64,000 nt of DNA, from positions 1,240,001-1,304,000 of the forward strand of contig OZ253669.1 in NCBI GenBank assembly GCA_965263375.1, in the 5' to 3' direction. The position numbers and the translations under genes were made by a program. The number at the start of each line of letters is the position of its first letter. Position 1 is the stretch's first letter. Below, piece after piece: positions 1-8,615 of this stretch. The notes under the pieces were generated by a model. That model made no database searches. It saw only the letters and a program-made list of their open reading frames with translations, and was not told the DNA's origin. This stretch comes from JAJFFW01 sp965263375. Its GTDB lineage: Bacteria; Pseudomonadota; Alphaproteobacteria; Caulobacterales; Parvularculaceae.

Positions 1-855
1 ACCTATTGGCGCGCCATCGGTGTCGAAACCCTTGCAAAGACGGTGATTATGGAAGCGGTTCGTGCGCAAGATAACTATTTAAGCAGCGAAAACCCTCTAT
101 TTGCGCAAGTTTATGAATTGCCGATGGAAGGTGCGAGCGCCAATATCGCTTTTGCCGATCAAACACGCTGCCTTAATTTGAATAGTTTTTCTGTGGCCAC
201 GGAAAGTTCAAACCGCTCCCCTTTAAACACGGCGGCGCGCGATGAGTTGATTGCCTATGCTGAGCCGTTTGGCGTCAGCCCGACAAATGCAGCGCGCATG
301 GCGTCTGTGATTGCTGATTGGGTGGACGCAGATAGTTTCCAAGAAGCTGGAGGGGCGGAGGACGGTGTGTATACGGCTCTTCCAACACCATACCGTACTG
401 GCGGTGTGTTACTGGCGGATGTTAGTGAAATCCGTGCGATGCTTGAGGTGGAAGCGGAACTCTATCGGCAATTGTCGCCGCTTCTTTGCGCGCGCCCCCA
501 ACGTGAGCCCTTAAAGGTTAACGTGAATATGCTGACGGGCACTGATGCGCCGCTTGTTTCTGCGATTTTTGGGGAAGCGATGAACGGCTTTGAAGCCGAA
601 GAGCTTATTGCATCGATCCCCCCAGGGGGGTATTCGGTGTTGGCTGATTTTATTTCTGCCCCATCGGTGCGAGCGATGGAAGATAGGATCGATGTGAACA
701 CGTTAATAGAAGAGCGATTTGACGTTTCTTCTTCTTATATTGCAATGCGGGGCGTCATTGACGCTGACGAGGGAGCCCTTGAATTAACCATTCTTTTTAA
801 GGTGGAAGGAGAGGATGTTGAGGTAATCTCTCGGCGTATAGGTAGGCGAACATGA
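1..855 (+). CDS. gspK: Type II secretion minor pseudopilin GspK (C-terminal part)
   Basis: The reading frame is open at the left edge, so the N-terminal prepilin peptide lies outside the window. GspK is the large minor pseudopilin that caps the type II secretion pseudopilus with GspI and GspJ. Visible family features are the segment RCLNLNSF, followed by a helical region with DELIAYAEPFGVS and VIADWVDAD, as in the alpha domain of GspK. Gene order K-L-M-N with a four-base ATGA overlap into gspL supports the call. The stop overlaps the next start, so translation is probably coupled. Confidence 0.9.
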   Translation, partial: TYWRAIGVETLAKTVIMEAVRAQDNYLSSENPLFAQVYELPMEGASANIAFADQTRCLNLNSFSVATESSNRSPLNTAARDELIAYAEPFGVSPTNAARMASVIADWVDADSFQEAGGAEDGVYTALPTPYRTGGVLLADVSEIRAMLEVEAELYRQLSPLLCARPQREPLKVNVNMLTGTDAPLVSAIFGEAMNGFEAEELIASIPPGGYSVLADFISAPSVRAMEDRIDVNTLIEERFDVSSSYIAMRGVIDADEGALELTILFKVEGEDVEVISRRIGRRT

Positions 856-2096
856 CTAGGCGGTTATTGATATTTTTAGGACAGTCGCTCCATGCGCCCA
901 TTAATTGGGGCGTAGTCGACGAATTGCGCCTTGTCGAACACCGCCGACTGGATGACGCGTCGTTGATAGGGGATCTTATCTCTGTCGTTGATAAAGTTGA
1001 TCAAACCATCGCTATTTTACCCGGGGAGCAAGCGTGTTTGCAGCATATGGCGGCGCCGCCAAAATCATCTGCAAAATTTAAGGCCGCGGTCAGCCTGCTT
1101 TTAGAGGATCAACTTAGTGAGCCGATTGAGAAGATGCATATCGTCACGCAAAGTTTGGCCAAGAACAGTCTTTCTGCGCACGGCCTCTCGAAAAATAGTG
1201 ATGGCGCCCCGAGCGGGCGAGCGCTTGGCGTCAGTAAAACCTTGATGGATGAATGGCGTAAGGCATTTGAAGAAGCATCGTTAACGCCGGACCTGTTTAC
1301 CGTCGATACGGCCATCATGGTGGGGGTTGATGGGGTTGTCGTTTTACGCGATGGCGCCCGGACCTTGCTGGCGGCGAATGATGTTGCTTATGCTTGTGAA
1401 AATGCGCTTTTTGATCAATTAGAGCATCCCGCTCTTACTCCTCCGGCTGGCCGAACCCGCGCCTTTATAGGCGAGAGCGAAGGCGCCCCAGCGTACTTGT
1501 CGGGCGATGATTTTGAATGGTTAGGCCCCCTTAGCGAACAGCAACGCTTTGAGTTTTTTGCGCGTAAAATCGACGCTTCTACGCCAATCAATTTGCTTCA
1601 AGGCGCTTATCGGGTCCAGCGCGCTTTGAATATAGATCTTTCACCTTGGCGGCGTAGCGGTGTCATCGCCGCCTGCCTTGTCGGCATGATTATTGCATCG
1701 ATGGTTGCTGAGGCCTGGCAGCATGATCGGGTAAGGGCGCGGTGGATTAAATTGACCCAAACCCTGCATACTGAGACGTTTCCAGAGGCGGCAAGCACTG
1801 ACCCTGTCACGCATGCACGGCGTGTTTTAGGGCAGGGGGCGGATAATGTTTCTTATCTTGCGACCATAGGACAATTTGCTAATGCGGCTGATGGACAAGA
1901 TGGATTTGAGATTGAGCGAATATCTTTTGATCGCAATCGTGGGCGTTTTTCTGTCAGTGTACGAAGTAAGACCGATGCAGCGATAGAAGGGTTTCGCGAG
2001 ACGCTTGCTGAACGGGGCGTCGTTGTAAGAGACAATGGCGGATACCGCCGTTCAAAAGGGCAGTGGGTTAGTGAATTACTGGCGGATGTGAAATGA
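852..2096 (+). CDS. gspL: Type II secretion inner-membrane platform protein GspL
   Basis: At 414 aa this has the usual GspL layout: a cytoplasmic actin-like domain (about residues 1-260), one membrane segment near residues 268-287 preceded by WRRS, and a small periplasmic ferredoxin-like domain. GspL recruits the GspE ATPase to the inner membrane and pairs with GspM. The start ATG overlaps the gspK stop (ATGA), and its stop overlaps the gspM start in the same way. Family assignment rests on topology, length and operon position more than on strong motifs. Confidence 0.88.
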   Translation: MTRRLLIFLGQSLHAPINWGVVDELRLVEHRRLDDASLIGDLISVVDKVDQTIAILPGEQACLQHMAAPPKSSAKFKAAVSLLLEDQLSEPIEKMHIVTQSLAKNSLSAHGLSKNSDGAPSGRALGVSKTLMDEWRKAFEEASLTPDLFTVDTAIMVGVDGVVVLRDGARTLLAANDVAYACENALFDQLEHPALTPPAGRTRAFIGESEGAPAYLSGDDFEWLGPLSEQQRFEFFARKIDASTPINLLQGAYRVQRALNIDLSPWRRSGVIAACLVGMIIASMVAEAWQHDRVRARWIKLTQTLHTETFPEAASTDPVTHARRVLGQGADNVSYLATIGQFANAADGQDGFEIERISFDRNRGRFSVSVRSKTDAAIEGFRETLAERGVVVRDNGGYRRSKGQWVSELLADVK

Positions 2097-2584
2097 ATTT
2101 TGATACCGTCAAAACTTGGTGGCTAGACCTTACAGACCGTGAGCGGATTATTATTCGGGCTGGCGGGGTCATTGTCGCCTTTTGCCTGTTTTATTTGGTC
2201 ATCTGGTCGCCAGCGGCCAATTGGCGTGATGTTTCGCGGGCGGAAGCTCAAAGTGCGGCGCGGTCTTTTTCTGTCGTGCAAGCCGCGGCGGAGAAAAACC
2301 CGAAAATTACCGGCCGGGATCAGCGCCGGATTGATCTAAAGACGCCTGCGCGCAGCGCCGTGCTTAACTCTTCTTCTCGTGCTGGGTTTAAGCTGAACAC
2401 CATAAATGAACAATCAAATGGTGATATCTCAGTTAGCGCGTCGCAGGCTAAGCCAGATGCGGTTTTGGCGTGGATTTCTCAATTACAGCGCCAATATGGC
2501 ATGTCGGTGATTAAGGCTGACATGGCGCGTGAACAGAGTGATCGCGATCTGGTTCGGGTGCAGTTAACCGTCGGCAGACGTTAA
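2093..2584 (+). CDS. gspM: Type II secretion protein GspM
   Basis: This 163-aa protein has a short cytoplasmic N-terminus with DLTDRERIIIRAGG, one membrane helix at about residues 22-43, and a periplasmic domain. That matches GspM, the bitopic partner of GspL in the assembly platform. It overlaps gspL by four bases and is followed 18 bases later by gspN. GspM proteins are poorly conserved, so the call depends mainly on size, topology and synteny. Confidence 0.88.
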   Translation: MNFDTVKTWWLDLTDRERIIIRAGGVIVAFCLFYLVIWSPAANWRDVSRAEAQSAARSFSVVQAAAEKNPKITGRDQRRIDLKTPARSAVLNSSSRAGFKLNTINEQSNGDISVSASQAKPDAVLAWISQLQRQYGMSVIKADMAREQSDRDLVRVQLTVGRR

Positions 2585-2602
2585 ATTATCTATAGTATAG
2601 GG

Positions 2603-3376
2603 ATGAGTAACATGAAAAAAAGTATATCCCATAAGACCGTCAGTTGGATTATTGGGGGCGTCTTTTTTCTAGGCGCATTCATACTCTCGGCGCCGGCGAG
2701 TTTAATTCCGTTTGTATTAAATAAGGCGTCTGCTGATTTTCGTTATCAGCATATTGAAGGAACGATTTGGTCCGGCGCGATGGCGGGCGCTTCATTGAAC
2801 GACGTTTATCTCGGTGACATAGACTATAAGACAAGCCTCGCGCCGCTTTTATTGGGGCGTGCGCGTGTGGAAATTTCCGCCCGCGGTGATGATATTTTCG
2901 GAAAGGGGACTTTCAGCGCAGGGCTATTGGGATCTTTAAAAGTTAAAAAGGCTGATTTCCACATCAATCTAACTTCTGCGACGCGTCGATATGATTTTCT
3001 TGGTACGCCAATCGAAGGGCTTGCCAGTGTAAAGATTGACGAGCTGCATTACACAAAAAAGGGGTGTAAGGCTGCGAAAGGCGCCGTCTGGACGGACGTT
3101 CTGCACGGCACTGCGCGCGCATTTGAACGTGAGGCGTTTGATTTGGAAGGCCCGCTCGCGTGCAACGATGGTGCGTTGCGGTTGGCGCTAAAAGGCAGCG
3201 GTGATGAGGGCAGCGCCGATCTTTTCTTGGCTATAAAGTCAAACTTGCAATATACCTTAAAAGCTGAGGTCCAACCGAACCGCGATGAATTTGGGGCGAC
3301 TTTACGTCAATTTGGCTTCGAAAAAAGCGACAATGGCCTTATCTATGGCTCTAAAGGCGTCTTTAAAGGCGTTTAA
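2603..3376 (+). CDS. gspN: Type II secretion protein GspN
   Basis: The product is 257 aa with an N-terminal membrane segment (about residues 14-35, containing WIIGGVFFLGAFILSAPA) and a beta-rich periplasmic body with the run FRYQHIEGTIWSGAMAGASL. This G-T-(I/V)-W-(S/N)-G pattern is typical of GspN. GspN is an accessory inner-membrane secretion component absent from many systems. It is the last recognisable gene of the gsp operon here. An alternative start three codons downstream (ATG at 2612) is equally possible. Confidence 0.85.
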   Translation: MSNMKKSISHKTVSWIIGGVFFLGAFILSAPASLIPFVLNKASADFRYQHIEGTIWSGAMAGASLNDVYLGDIDYKTSLAPLLLGRARVEISARGDDIFGKGTFSAGLLGSLKVKKADFHINLTSATRRYDFLGTPIEGLASVKIDELHYTKKGCKAAKGAVWTDVLHGTARAFEREAFDLEGPLACNDGALRLALKGSGDEGSADLFLAIKSNLQYTLKAEVQPNRDEFGATLRQFGFEKSDNGLIYGSKGVFKGV

Positions 3377-3421
3377 GCCAGGCTCATTCAGTATCTTGCG
3401 GTCTAATAAAGGTCTATTTTT

Positions 3422-3904
3422 ATGAGAGCATTCAAGGCCGCCTTATGCGCTGCTCTTCTAACTGGGTGCGCCGCAACTAGCGTAAGCAAACCTTCCGCAG
3501 GCGCTATTGGCGCCGCAGATAAATCGGGTGATGGCTATATTCTAACGGCGCTCCAATCGTCTTCGATCCCAAAAGGCAAATGCGGGATGATTTTATGGAC
3601 CTTAGAGCGGGACCGGCCTTCACCAATTTTCCGATATTTAGCGCAAGAAGAGGCTGAATTCGCCGTTAATAATGCACCGATAACCGCTGCGCTTACAAAG
3701 GCCTTTGGTGCGAGTGCGTTTGGCGTTGCAGAAAACCAAGAATTTATCGATGAGGACGGCGCCCTCAAGATCAACGTTGATGTGCGATTTGGTCTTGGGT
3801 TTGATGGCGGTGCTTATGTGCAAAGCGGGCTGATATCGATTGAAACCCAAGATGGCTGGCGGTTTGTAACGCCAGCGGCGGGGATTGTTGGCTGCCGCCT
3901 CTAG
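3422..3904 (+). CDS. Hypothetical lipoprotein
   Basis: A 160-aa protein whose first residues (MRAFKAALCAALLTGCAATS) form a lipoprotein signal with lipobox LLTGC, so Cys16 is the likely lipidated residue. The body contains KCGMILWTLERDRPSPIF, and the last residues include GIVGCRL, suggesting a disulphide between two remaining cysteines. It follows gspN by 45 bases in the same direction, so it may be co-transcribed. No family was recognised. Confidence 0.7.
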   Translation: MRAFKAALCAALLTGCAATSVSKPSAGAIGAADKSGDGYILTALQSSSIPKGKCGMILWTLERDRPSPIFRYLAQEEAEFAVNNAPITAALTKAFGASAFGVAENQEFIDEDGALKINVDVRFGLGFDGGAYVQSGLISIETQDGWRFVTPAAGIVGCRL

Positions 3905-3997
3905 CCTTGTTTATTACACTTTATGCCTGTGCTGGCCTAACCGCACCTATGCCTTTGCTGGCCGAACACACAACGGATTGATTTATAGTCTATTTGA

Positions 3998-4747
3998 TCA
4001 ATGCATATGTTCCATATGGCGCAACATTATAGCTGCTAAACCAAGTATTACGCCCAAGCTAGCGAGCAGATACCCTCTTTTGTTGGGGGTCAATCTAGCA
4101 TGTGGGCCAAGGTGGAAGATCATCACGTAAATAAGAGCGCCAGCGGTCCCCCCCAGCAATAAGCCTATTGGCGGGCTTTGTGTAAATCCGAAAAAGAAAA
4201 CCGCAAATAATGCGCCGGCGACAGTCGTCAGGGACGCGGCGGCAAATGCAGAAATACCGGACACAAACGAGCTAGCGCCGCTGGCGCGCATAAGGAAAAA
4301 AGCGATCACGCCTTCTGGAAACTCGTGCAGCATTAATCCAGACGTTGCGATTAGCCCTGTAAAAGCATGATCTTGAAACGAAGTTTGGTAAATCACCCCG
4401 TCCAGAAATGAGTGGAATCCAAGCGCGATGAGGGAGGCGTAGCCAAATGCAAGCTTATCGCCATCTTGGCGACGTTTCGGCAGGGCGCGTAGCGTAAAGC
4501 CGATCGCCGTCATTGCTAGAAAACCATACAGGGTGGCTTTCCAAGCCGATGGCGTCATTTCCAAGGCTTCAGGCATCAGGTGGAAAATGACGCCGGTCAC
4601 CAATATGCCGATGGCGAATGCGGAAAAATATGAGCTGTTGCGGCGGCCCCAGTCACCAACAAAAACCATAGAAACAAGCCCAGCCGTACTCACACTAGCT
4701 GCAACCATGCTTGCCAGAAGCCCTTGATCTAACGCCGCCCCGAACAC
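3998..4747 (-). CDS. ZIP-family divalent metal transporter
   Basis: The 249-aa product is a polytopic membrane protein with about eight hydrophobic segments. Two signature helices are visible: GFHSFLDGVIY (around residue 110) and LMLHEFPEGVIAFFL (around residue 140). These H/D/E clusters form the binuclear metal site of ZIP transporters such as ZupT. The protein likely imports zinc or a related divalent metal. The C-terminus is histidine- and methionine-rich (LRHMEHMH). It is divergently oriented from a CDF exporter gene at 5118, so metal import and export genes share the intergenic region. Confidence 0.88.
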   Translation of the reverse strand: MFGAALDQGLLASMVAASVSTAGLVSMVFVGDWGRRNSSYFSAFAIGILVTGVIFHLMPEALEMTPSAWKATLYGFLAMTAIGFTLRALPKRRQDGDKLAFGYASLIALGFHSFLDGVIYQTSFQDHAFTGLIATSGLMLHEFPEGVIAFFLMRASGASSFVSGISAFAAASLTTVAGALFAVFFFGFTQSPPIGLLLGGTAGALIYVMIFHLGPHARLTPNKRGYLLASLGVILGLAAIMLRHMEHMH

Positions 4748-5117
4748 CCTGTAGCTTATCCCTTTTTGCCTTACATTTCTGCTTAGGCCATTCTTGCTTA
4801 AGCCATTCTTGCTTAGGCATGTAAAGTAGGCATGTGCACCCTTATATTTTGGTGTTCATATAAGCATTTAGAAGCATAAAGGGAAATGTTATCACGTCAC
4901 TTATTTTGGTTAAGCTTAAAAAATGGATTTATCCGAGCCGTTTGTTTTGTTTGACCCTAGTGAAATTGTGGTAAACAATGACGCAACAGTGAGGAAAAGG
5001 TCGTGGGTGACGACCATGCCTACTATCTGAGGGGCAACCGAATTGACCGTAATTTCTGGCTAAAATGCATGAGATTATAGAAAAAAATTGTCTGTACAGA
5101 TTTTATGAAATCAACCA
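4748..5117. promoter_or_regulatory. Divergent intergenic region between ZIP and CDF metal transporter genes
   Basis: This 370-base AT-rich region lies between the two divergent start codons and must hold both promoters. A 15-base unit, gcttaggccattctt, repeats in tandem from 4781 to 4820 (two and two-thirds copies, the second with one change). Just upstream of the CDF start is ttgtctgtacagat, a partly palindromic sequence that could be an operator. No Zur- or Fur-like site was recognised with confidence. Confidence 0.4.
4781..4820. repeat. Short tandem repeat, 15-bp unit
   Basis: Units start at 4781, 4796 and 4811 (the last partial). The copies differ by one base (gcttaggcc versus gcttaagcc). 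It lies about 35 bases upstream of the ZIP transporter start codon, in its likely promoter or leader. Confidence 0.75.
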
Positions 5118-6131
5118 ATGACTAAATGTGGGCAACATGACCATTCTGACGTTGCAGATGGTAAACGTTTACTACTTGCGTTTGCTGTAATTGCGTCTTT
5201 CATGGTCTTGGAGGCAATTGGCGGAGTGCTCGCCGGGTCGCTAGCCCTTTTGGCTGATGCTGCACATATGTTTACGGATGCGACAGCGCTTGCTCTTGCG
5301 GCGGGGGCGCAGTGGTTTGCGGCGCGTCCCCCCGATAAGCGTCTTCACTTTGGATATCGGCGTATTCAAGTCATAGCGGCTTTCGTCAATGGCATCGCGC
5401 TCGTGGTTTTATTAAGTTGGATTGCGTTTGAAGCAGTTCGCCGCCTGTTTTTTGAGCCTGTGCCAGTTGATTGGACCATTATGTTCGGTGTCGCGATCAT
5501 GGGGTTTATTGCCAATGCTGTTGCTTTCCGAATTTTGCATTCTTCTCACGATAGCAATCTGAATGTGCGGGCTGCGATGCTGCATGTCATGAGCGATCTG
5601 ATCGGGTCAGCCGCGGCGATCATCGCTGCACTTGTTATTGCGGCGACGGGCTGGGTGAGAATTGATCCGTTGTTATCGATCTTAGTTGCATTTTTGATTG
5701 GTCGATCAGCTTGGCGGTTGTTGAAAGACACTGCGCATATCTTATTAGAAGGGGCGCCAGTTGATCTTGATATTGGCAAGCTCGTAAAAGGTGTGCGTGA
5801 TGCTGCGCCAGCAATCGAAGAGATCCATAACTTGCATGTTTGGCAGATTACCCCTGAGGAACCGCGTCTAACAATGCATACTCGGATCGCCTCAGCCGAC
5901 GCCGCACAAGACACTTTGGAAAGAATTAAGACTTATCTAGAGGAGCAGCATGGTATTAAGCGCTCCACCGTACAAATGGAAATCGGGAGCATGTGTCCAG
6001 ACATAAAGTCCCAAGAGACGAATATGGATTATTTGCAAAATGATCCAGAATTGCGATTTTATGCTGCTTGCTCTCAGCCGCCCCCTGAAACCGCCCCGCC
6101 GCCAGGCAGTTTGGTGGGGGCCCATAAGTAA
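5118..6131 (+). CDS. Cation diffusion facilitator (CzcD/ZitB-like) metal exporter
   Basis: This 337-aa protein has six predicted membrane helices followed by a cytoplasmic CDF domain. Metal-site residues are visible in helix II (LLADAAHMFTDAT) and helix V (MLHVMSDLIGS), matching the HxxxD pair of zinc-type CDF proteins. The N-terminus has CGQHDHSD, a possible metal-binding start. The cytoplasmic domain contains EIHNLHVWQITPEEPRLTMH, typical of the family. After the domain comes a proline-rich tail. It likely exports Zn(II) or a similar ion in exchange for protons. Confidence 0.93.
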   Translation: MTKCGQHDHSDVADGKRLLLAFAVIASFMVLEAIGGVLAGSLALLADAAHMFTDATALALAAGAQWFAARPPDKRLHFGYRRIQVIAAFVNGIALVVLLSWIAFEAVRRLFFEPVPVDWTIMFGVAIMGFIANAVAFRILHSSHDSNLNVRAAMLHVMSDLIGSAAAIIAALVIAATGWVRIDPLLSILVAFLIGRSAWRLLKDTAHILLEGAPVDLDIGKLVKGVRDAAPAIEEIHNLHVWQITPEEPRLTMHTRIASADAAQDTLERIKTYLEEQHGIKRSTVQMEIGSMCPDIKSQETNMDYLQNDPELRFYAACSQPPPETAPPPGSLVGAHK

Positions 6132-6194
6132 GTTTGGTGGAGCTTTACAGATCCACTGTTTCTGGATCGCTTATTTTTTGAAAAGAATTCGACT

Positions 6195-6959
6195 ATGACT
6201 CAATTAACCGCTGCGATTGTCGCCATCGGCGACGAACTTTTGTCCGGTCGTACTCGTGATGTGAATATCAATCGGTTGGCGCAATGGCTGACAGAGCGCG
6301 GCATTGCCTTAAAAGAAGCAAGGATCGTTCCTGATGAACAGGATGCGATTGCTGATGCGCTCAATGCGATGCGCGCTATCCATACCTATGTGTTCACCTC
6401 AGGCGGCATTGGTCCAACCCATGATGACATCACTTATGAAGCGGTGGCGCATGCTTTTGGCGTCCCTGTTGAAGAGCATCCAGGCGCAATTGCAAAATTA
6501 GAAAAGTGGTATTCATCGCGCGGTGAAGAAGTGACGCCTAGCCGTCGGCGGATGGCGGCTTTGCCCCAGGGGGCGCGATTGATTGAAAATCCTGTTTCAG
6601 GCGCCCCAGGCGTGCGGTTGGAAAATGTCTTCGTAATGGCCGGTGTTCCCAGCATTTTTGAAGGCATGCTCGCGGCGGTGGATGCCGACCTCAAACGAGG
6701 TGCTAGAATTTGGTCGCGGGCTGTCACAGCGCGTGGGCTGCCAGAATCGAAGATTGCTGATGCTCTTGGTCAAATACAAGGCGCCTTAAAAGGCGTCGCT
6801 ATCGGTAGCTATCCTATCGATGAAGATGAAAAAGGCGTGACGGTGATTGCGCGTTCAGAAAATCTTGAGCTTGCTGAAAATGCGATTGCTGCTGTGTCCG
6901 CTGCGATACGCGCTTTGGGGCTAGAGCCTGAGCAGGGAGATCATAAGCAGCAGACTTAA
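6195..6959 (+). CDS. CinA-like molybdopterin-binding (MoCF) domain protein
   Basis: The 254-aa product carries a MoaB/MogA/CinA N-terminal fold. It begins AAIVAIGDELLSGRTRDVN and contains the nucleotide-binding signature FTSGGIGPTHDDITYEAVA. The C-terminal nicotinamide-nucleotide amidohydrolase domain of full CinA is missing, so this is the stand-alone 'competence/damage-inducible protein A' form common in Alphaproteobacteria. Related single-domain proteins are associated with nucleotide metabolism. It is the last chromosomal gene before the tRNA-Leu insertion site. Confidence 0.88.
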   Translation: MTQLTAAIVAIGDELLSGRTRDVNINRLAQWLTERGIALKEARIVPDEQDAIADALNAMRAIHTYVFTSGGIGPTHDDITYEAVAHAFGVPVEEHPGAIAKLEKWYSSRGEEVTPSRRRMAALPQGARLIENPVSGAPGVRLENVFVMAGVPSIFEGMLAAVDADLKRGARIWSRAVTARGLPESKIADALGQIQGALKGVAIGSYPIDEDEKGVTVIARSENLELAENAIAAVSAAIRALGLEPEQGDHKQQT

Positions 6960-7079
6960 GCTAATATACAGCTATCACCATTCACCAAGATGTGCGCTTT
7001 TAGCTTATTCGCCATAAGCGCACTTTATTGCTTGAAGTTAGATTGCGGCGCGGCTATTCATGGCTGCTCACCTTCTGCT

Positions 7080-7118
7080 GCGGACGTGGTGGAATTGGTA
7101 GACACAACAGACTTAAAA
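7080..7118 (+). pseudogene. 5' half of split tRNA-Leu(UAA), left attachment site of island A
   Basis: Bases 7080-7114 are identical to exon 1 of the intact tRNA at 8616: acceptor strand GCGGACG, D arm with ggtagac, and the 5' anticodon strand. The match continues through the anticodon loop (cttaaaa) and stops at 7118. The sequence then becomes unrelated (ggcgaatagc). The 13-base core aacagacttaaaa (7106-7118) recurs at 37933-37945 in front of the missing 3' half. This is the original chromosomal tRNA gene, cut in its anticodon loop by island insertion. Confidence 0.9.
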
Positions 7119-7345
7119 GGCGAATAGCTTCGCATAATGATTTTAAAATTGACAATAACAACAATAGTTTATACAATTTAGTCATTAATTCTAAGAGAAA
7201 AACTAGTTGCACAGAACTTGCACACTTTTGCGCATTGCACTCGCAATGCGAAGCACCGTGCCGGTATATAGCCCCATAAATATATGGGTCGTTCTGTGTA
7301 GAGAGGAATGTTTAAATAGAACCAAGAATGCGTAAATAGGTCAGC

Positions 7346-8581
7346 ATGGCTCATAACCACACGGTATTGAACGGACGCGTTAGAGTTTATCGTCGAAACG
7401 ATAATGCTCGATACTGGCAAGCCTATACTTTCCTAGAGGGGCAGCATCACCGGATCACCACAAAAGAAGAAAGCCTTGCCCGCGCGAAAGAGTTTGCCGA
7501 AGACTGGTATCTGGACCTACGAGGCAAACAGCGTAGCGGCACGCTTCGCAAGAATGAGAAAACATTCGGCGATGCGGCCAAGCAGTTCATGCGTGAATAT
7601 GAGACCATTACAGAAGGACTTCGTAGCCCTCGCCATGTCGACGGATACGAGTCTCGTCTGCGCAATTACCTGATCCCTTTTTTCGGTGACAAAGGACTTT
7701 CGGAAATCACGCCAGGGCTGGTTCAAGAGTACCGCATTCACCGCCGATCTTTTTCTGTGCCGCGTGTCGCGCAGAAAAAGGATGATGAAGGGGCGTTGGC
7801 CCCGGCAAAGCCGCCTTCGCGCAGCACCATGCATAAGGAAATCGTGACCATACGGCAGGTGCTCAAAACAGCCATTCGTCACGGGTGGTTATCCCATCTT
7901 CCAGACCTATCCATGCCCTATAAAACAACAGGCAAGCTTGAACGAAGGGCGTGGTTTTCGCCCGAAGAATACAAGCGGCTCTATCAAGCCACGCGCCGTC
8001 GCGCCCAAAACCCCAAGCGCGAACGCTGGCGAGAAGAATCAGAAAATCTACATGACTGGGTGCTTTTTATGGCGAATAGCGGCTTGCGCCCAGGAGAAGA
8101 TACGCGGCTGCAGTTTCGCGACGTGGCCATTCTAGACGACGAGATAACAAACGAGCGCATCTTGCAAATCGAAGTGCGGGGTAAGCGTGGTGTTGGCTAC
8201 TGTAAAACCATGCCCGGCGCAGTCCGCCCTTTTGAACGCATAAAGTCTAGGCGCAAAGCTGGCCCGATGGACCTCGTTTTTCCCAAAACACATCGGGAAT
8301 TGTTTAAGCGCATCCTAGAAGAAGAAGATTTACGCTATGACCGCGATGGTCGAGCGCGGACCGCGTATTCATTGCGCCATACCTACATTTCGATGAGGCT
8401 AATGGAGGGCGCAGATATTTATCAAATCGCCAAGAATTGCCGAACCAGCGTGGAAATGATCGAGAAACACTATGCTGCGCATATTGCAAATATGCTCGAT
8501 ACCCAGGCAATCAATGTTAAACGTCCAAAACGCAAACCCAAGCCCGCAAACCGGGAAAACCAATCGAAAGATTTTAGTTGA
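7346..8581 (+). CDS. Island A tyrosine integrase
   Basis: A 411-aa tyrosine recombinase with an N-terminal arm-binding region, a core-binding SAM-like domain, and a catalytic domain from about residue 200. The catalytic residues are visible: Arg in NSGLRPGEDTRL (near residue 247), the H/R pair in YSLRHTYIS (near 341), and the tyrosine in IEKHYAAH (near 375). Its start is 227 bases inside the left attachment site and its stop is 34 bases before the intron-bearing tRNA-Leu. This arrangement suggests it drives integration at the tRNA-Leu anticodon loop. AT-rich sequence between 7119 and 7345 is the likely arm-site and promoter region. Confidence 0.93.
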   Translation: MAHNHTVLNGRVRVYRRNDNARYWQAYTFLEGQHHRITTKEESLARAKEFAEDWYLDLRGKQRSGTLRKNEKTFGDAAKQFMREYETITEGLRSPRHVDGYESRLRNYLIPFFGDKGLSEITPGLVQEYRIHRRSFSVPRVAQKKDDEGALAPAKPPSRSTMHKEIVTIRQVLKTAIRHGWLSHLPDLSMPYKTTGKLERRAWFSPEEYKRLYQATRRRAQNPKRERWREESENLHDWVLFMANSGLRPGEDTRLQFRDVAILDDEITNERILQIEVRGKRGVGYCKTMPGAVRPFERIKSRRKAGPMDLVFPKTHRELFKRILEEEDLRYDRDGRARTAYSLRHTYISMRLMEGADIYQIAKNCRTSVEMIEKHYAAHIANMLDTQAINVKRPKRKPKPANRENQSKDFS

Positions 8582-8615
8582 TATTTTCGGCGTATAGCGC
8601 TTTTGTGGCCAGACT

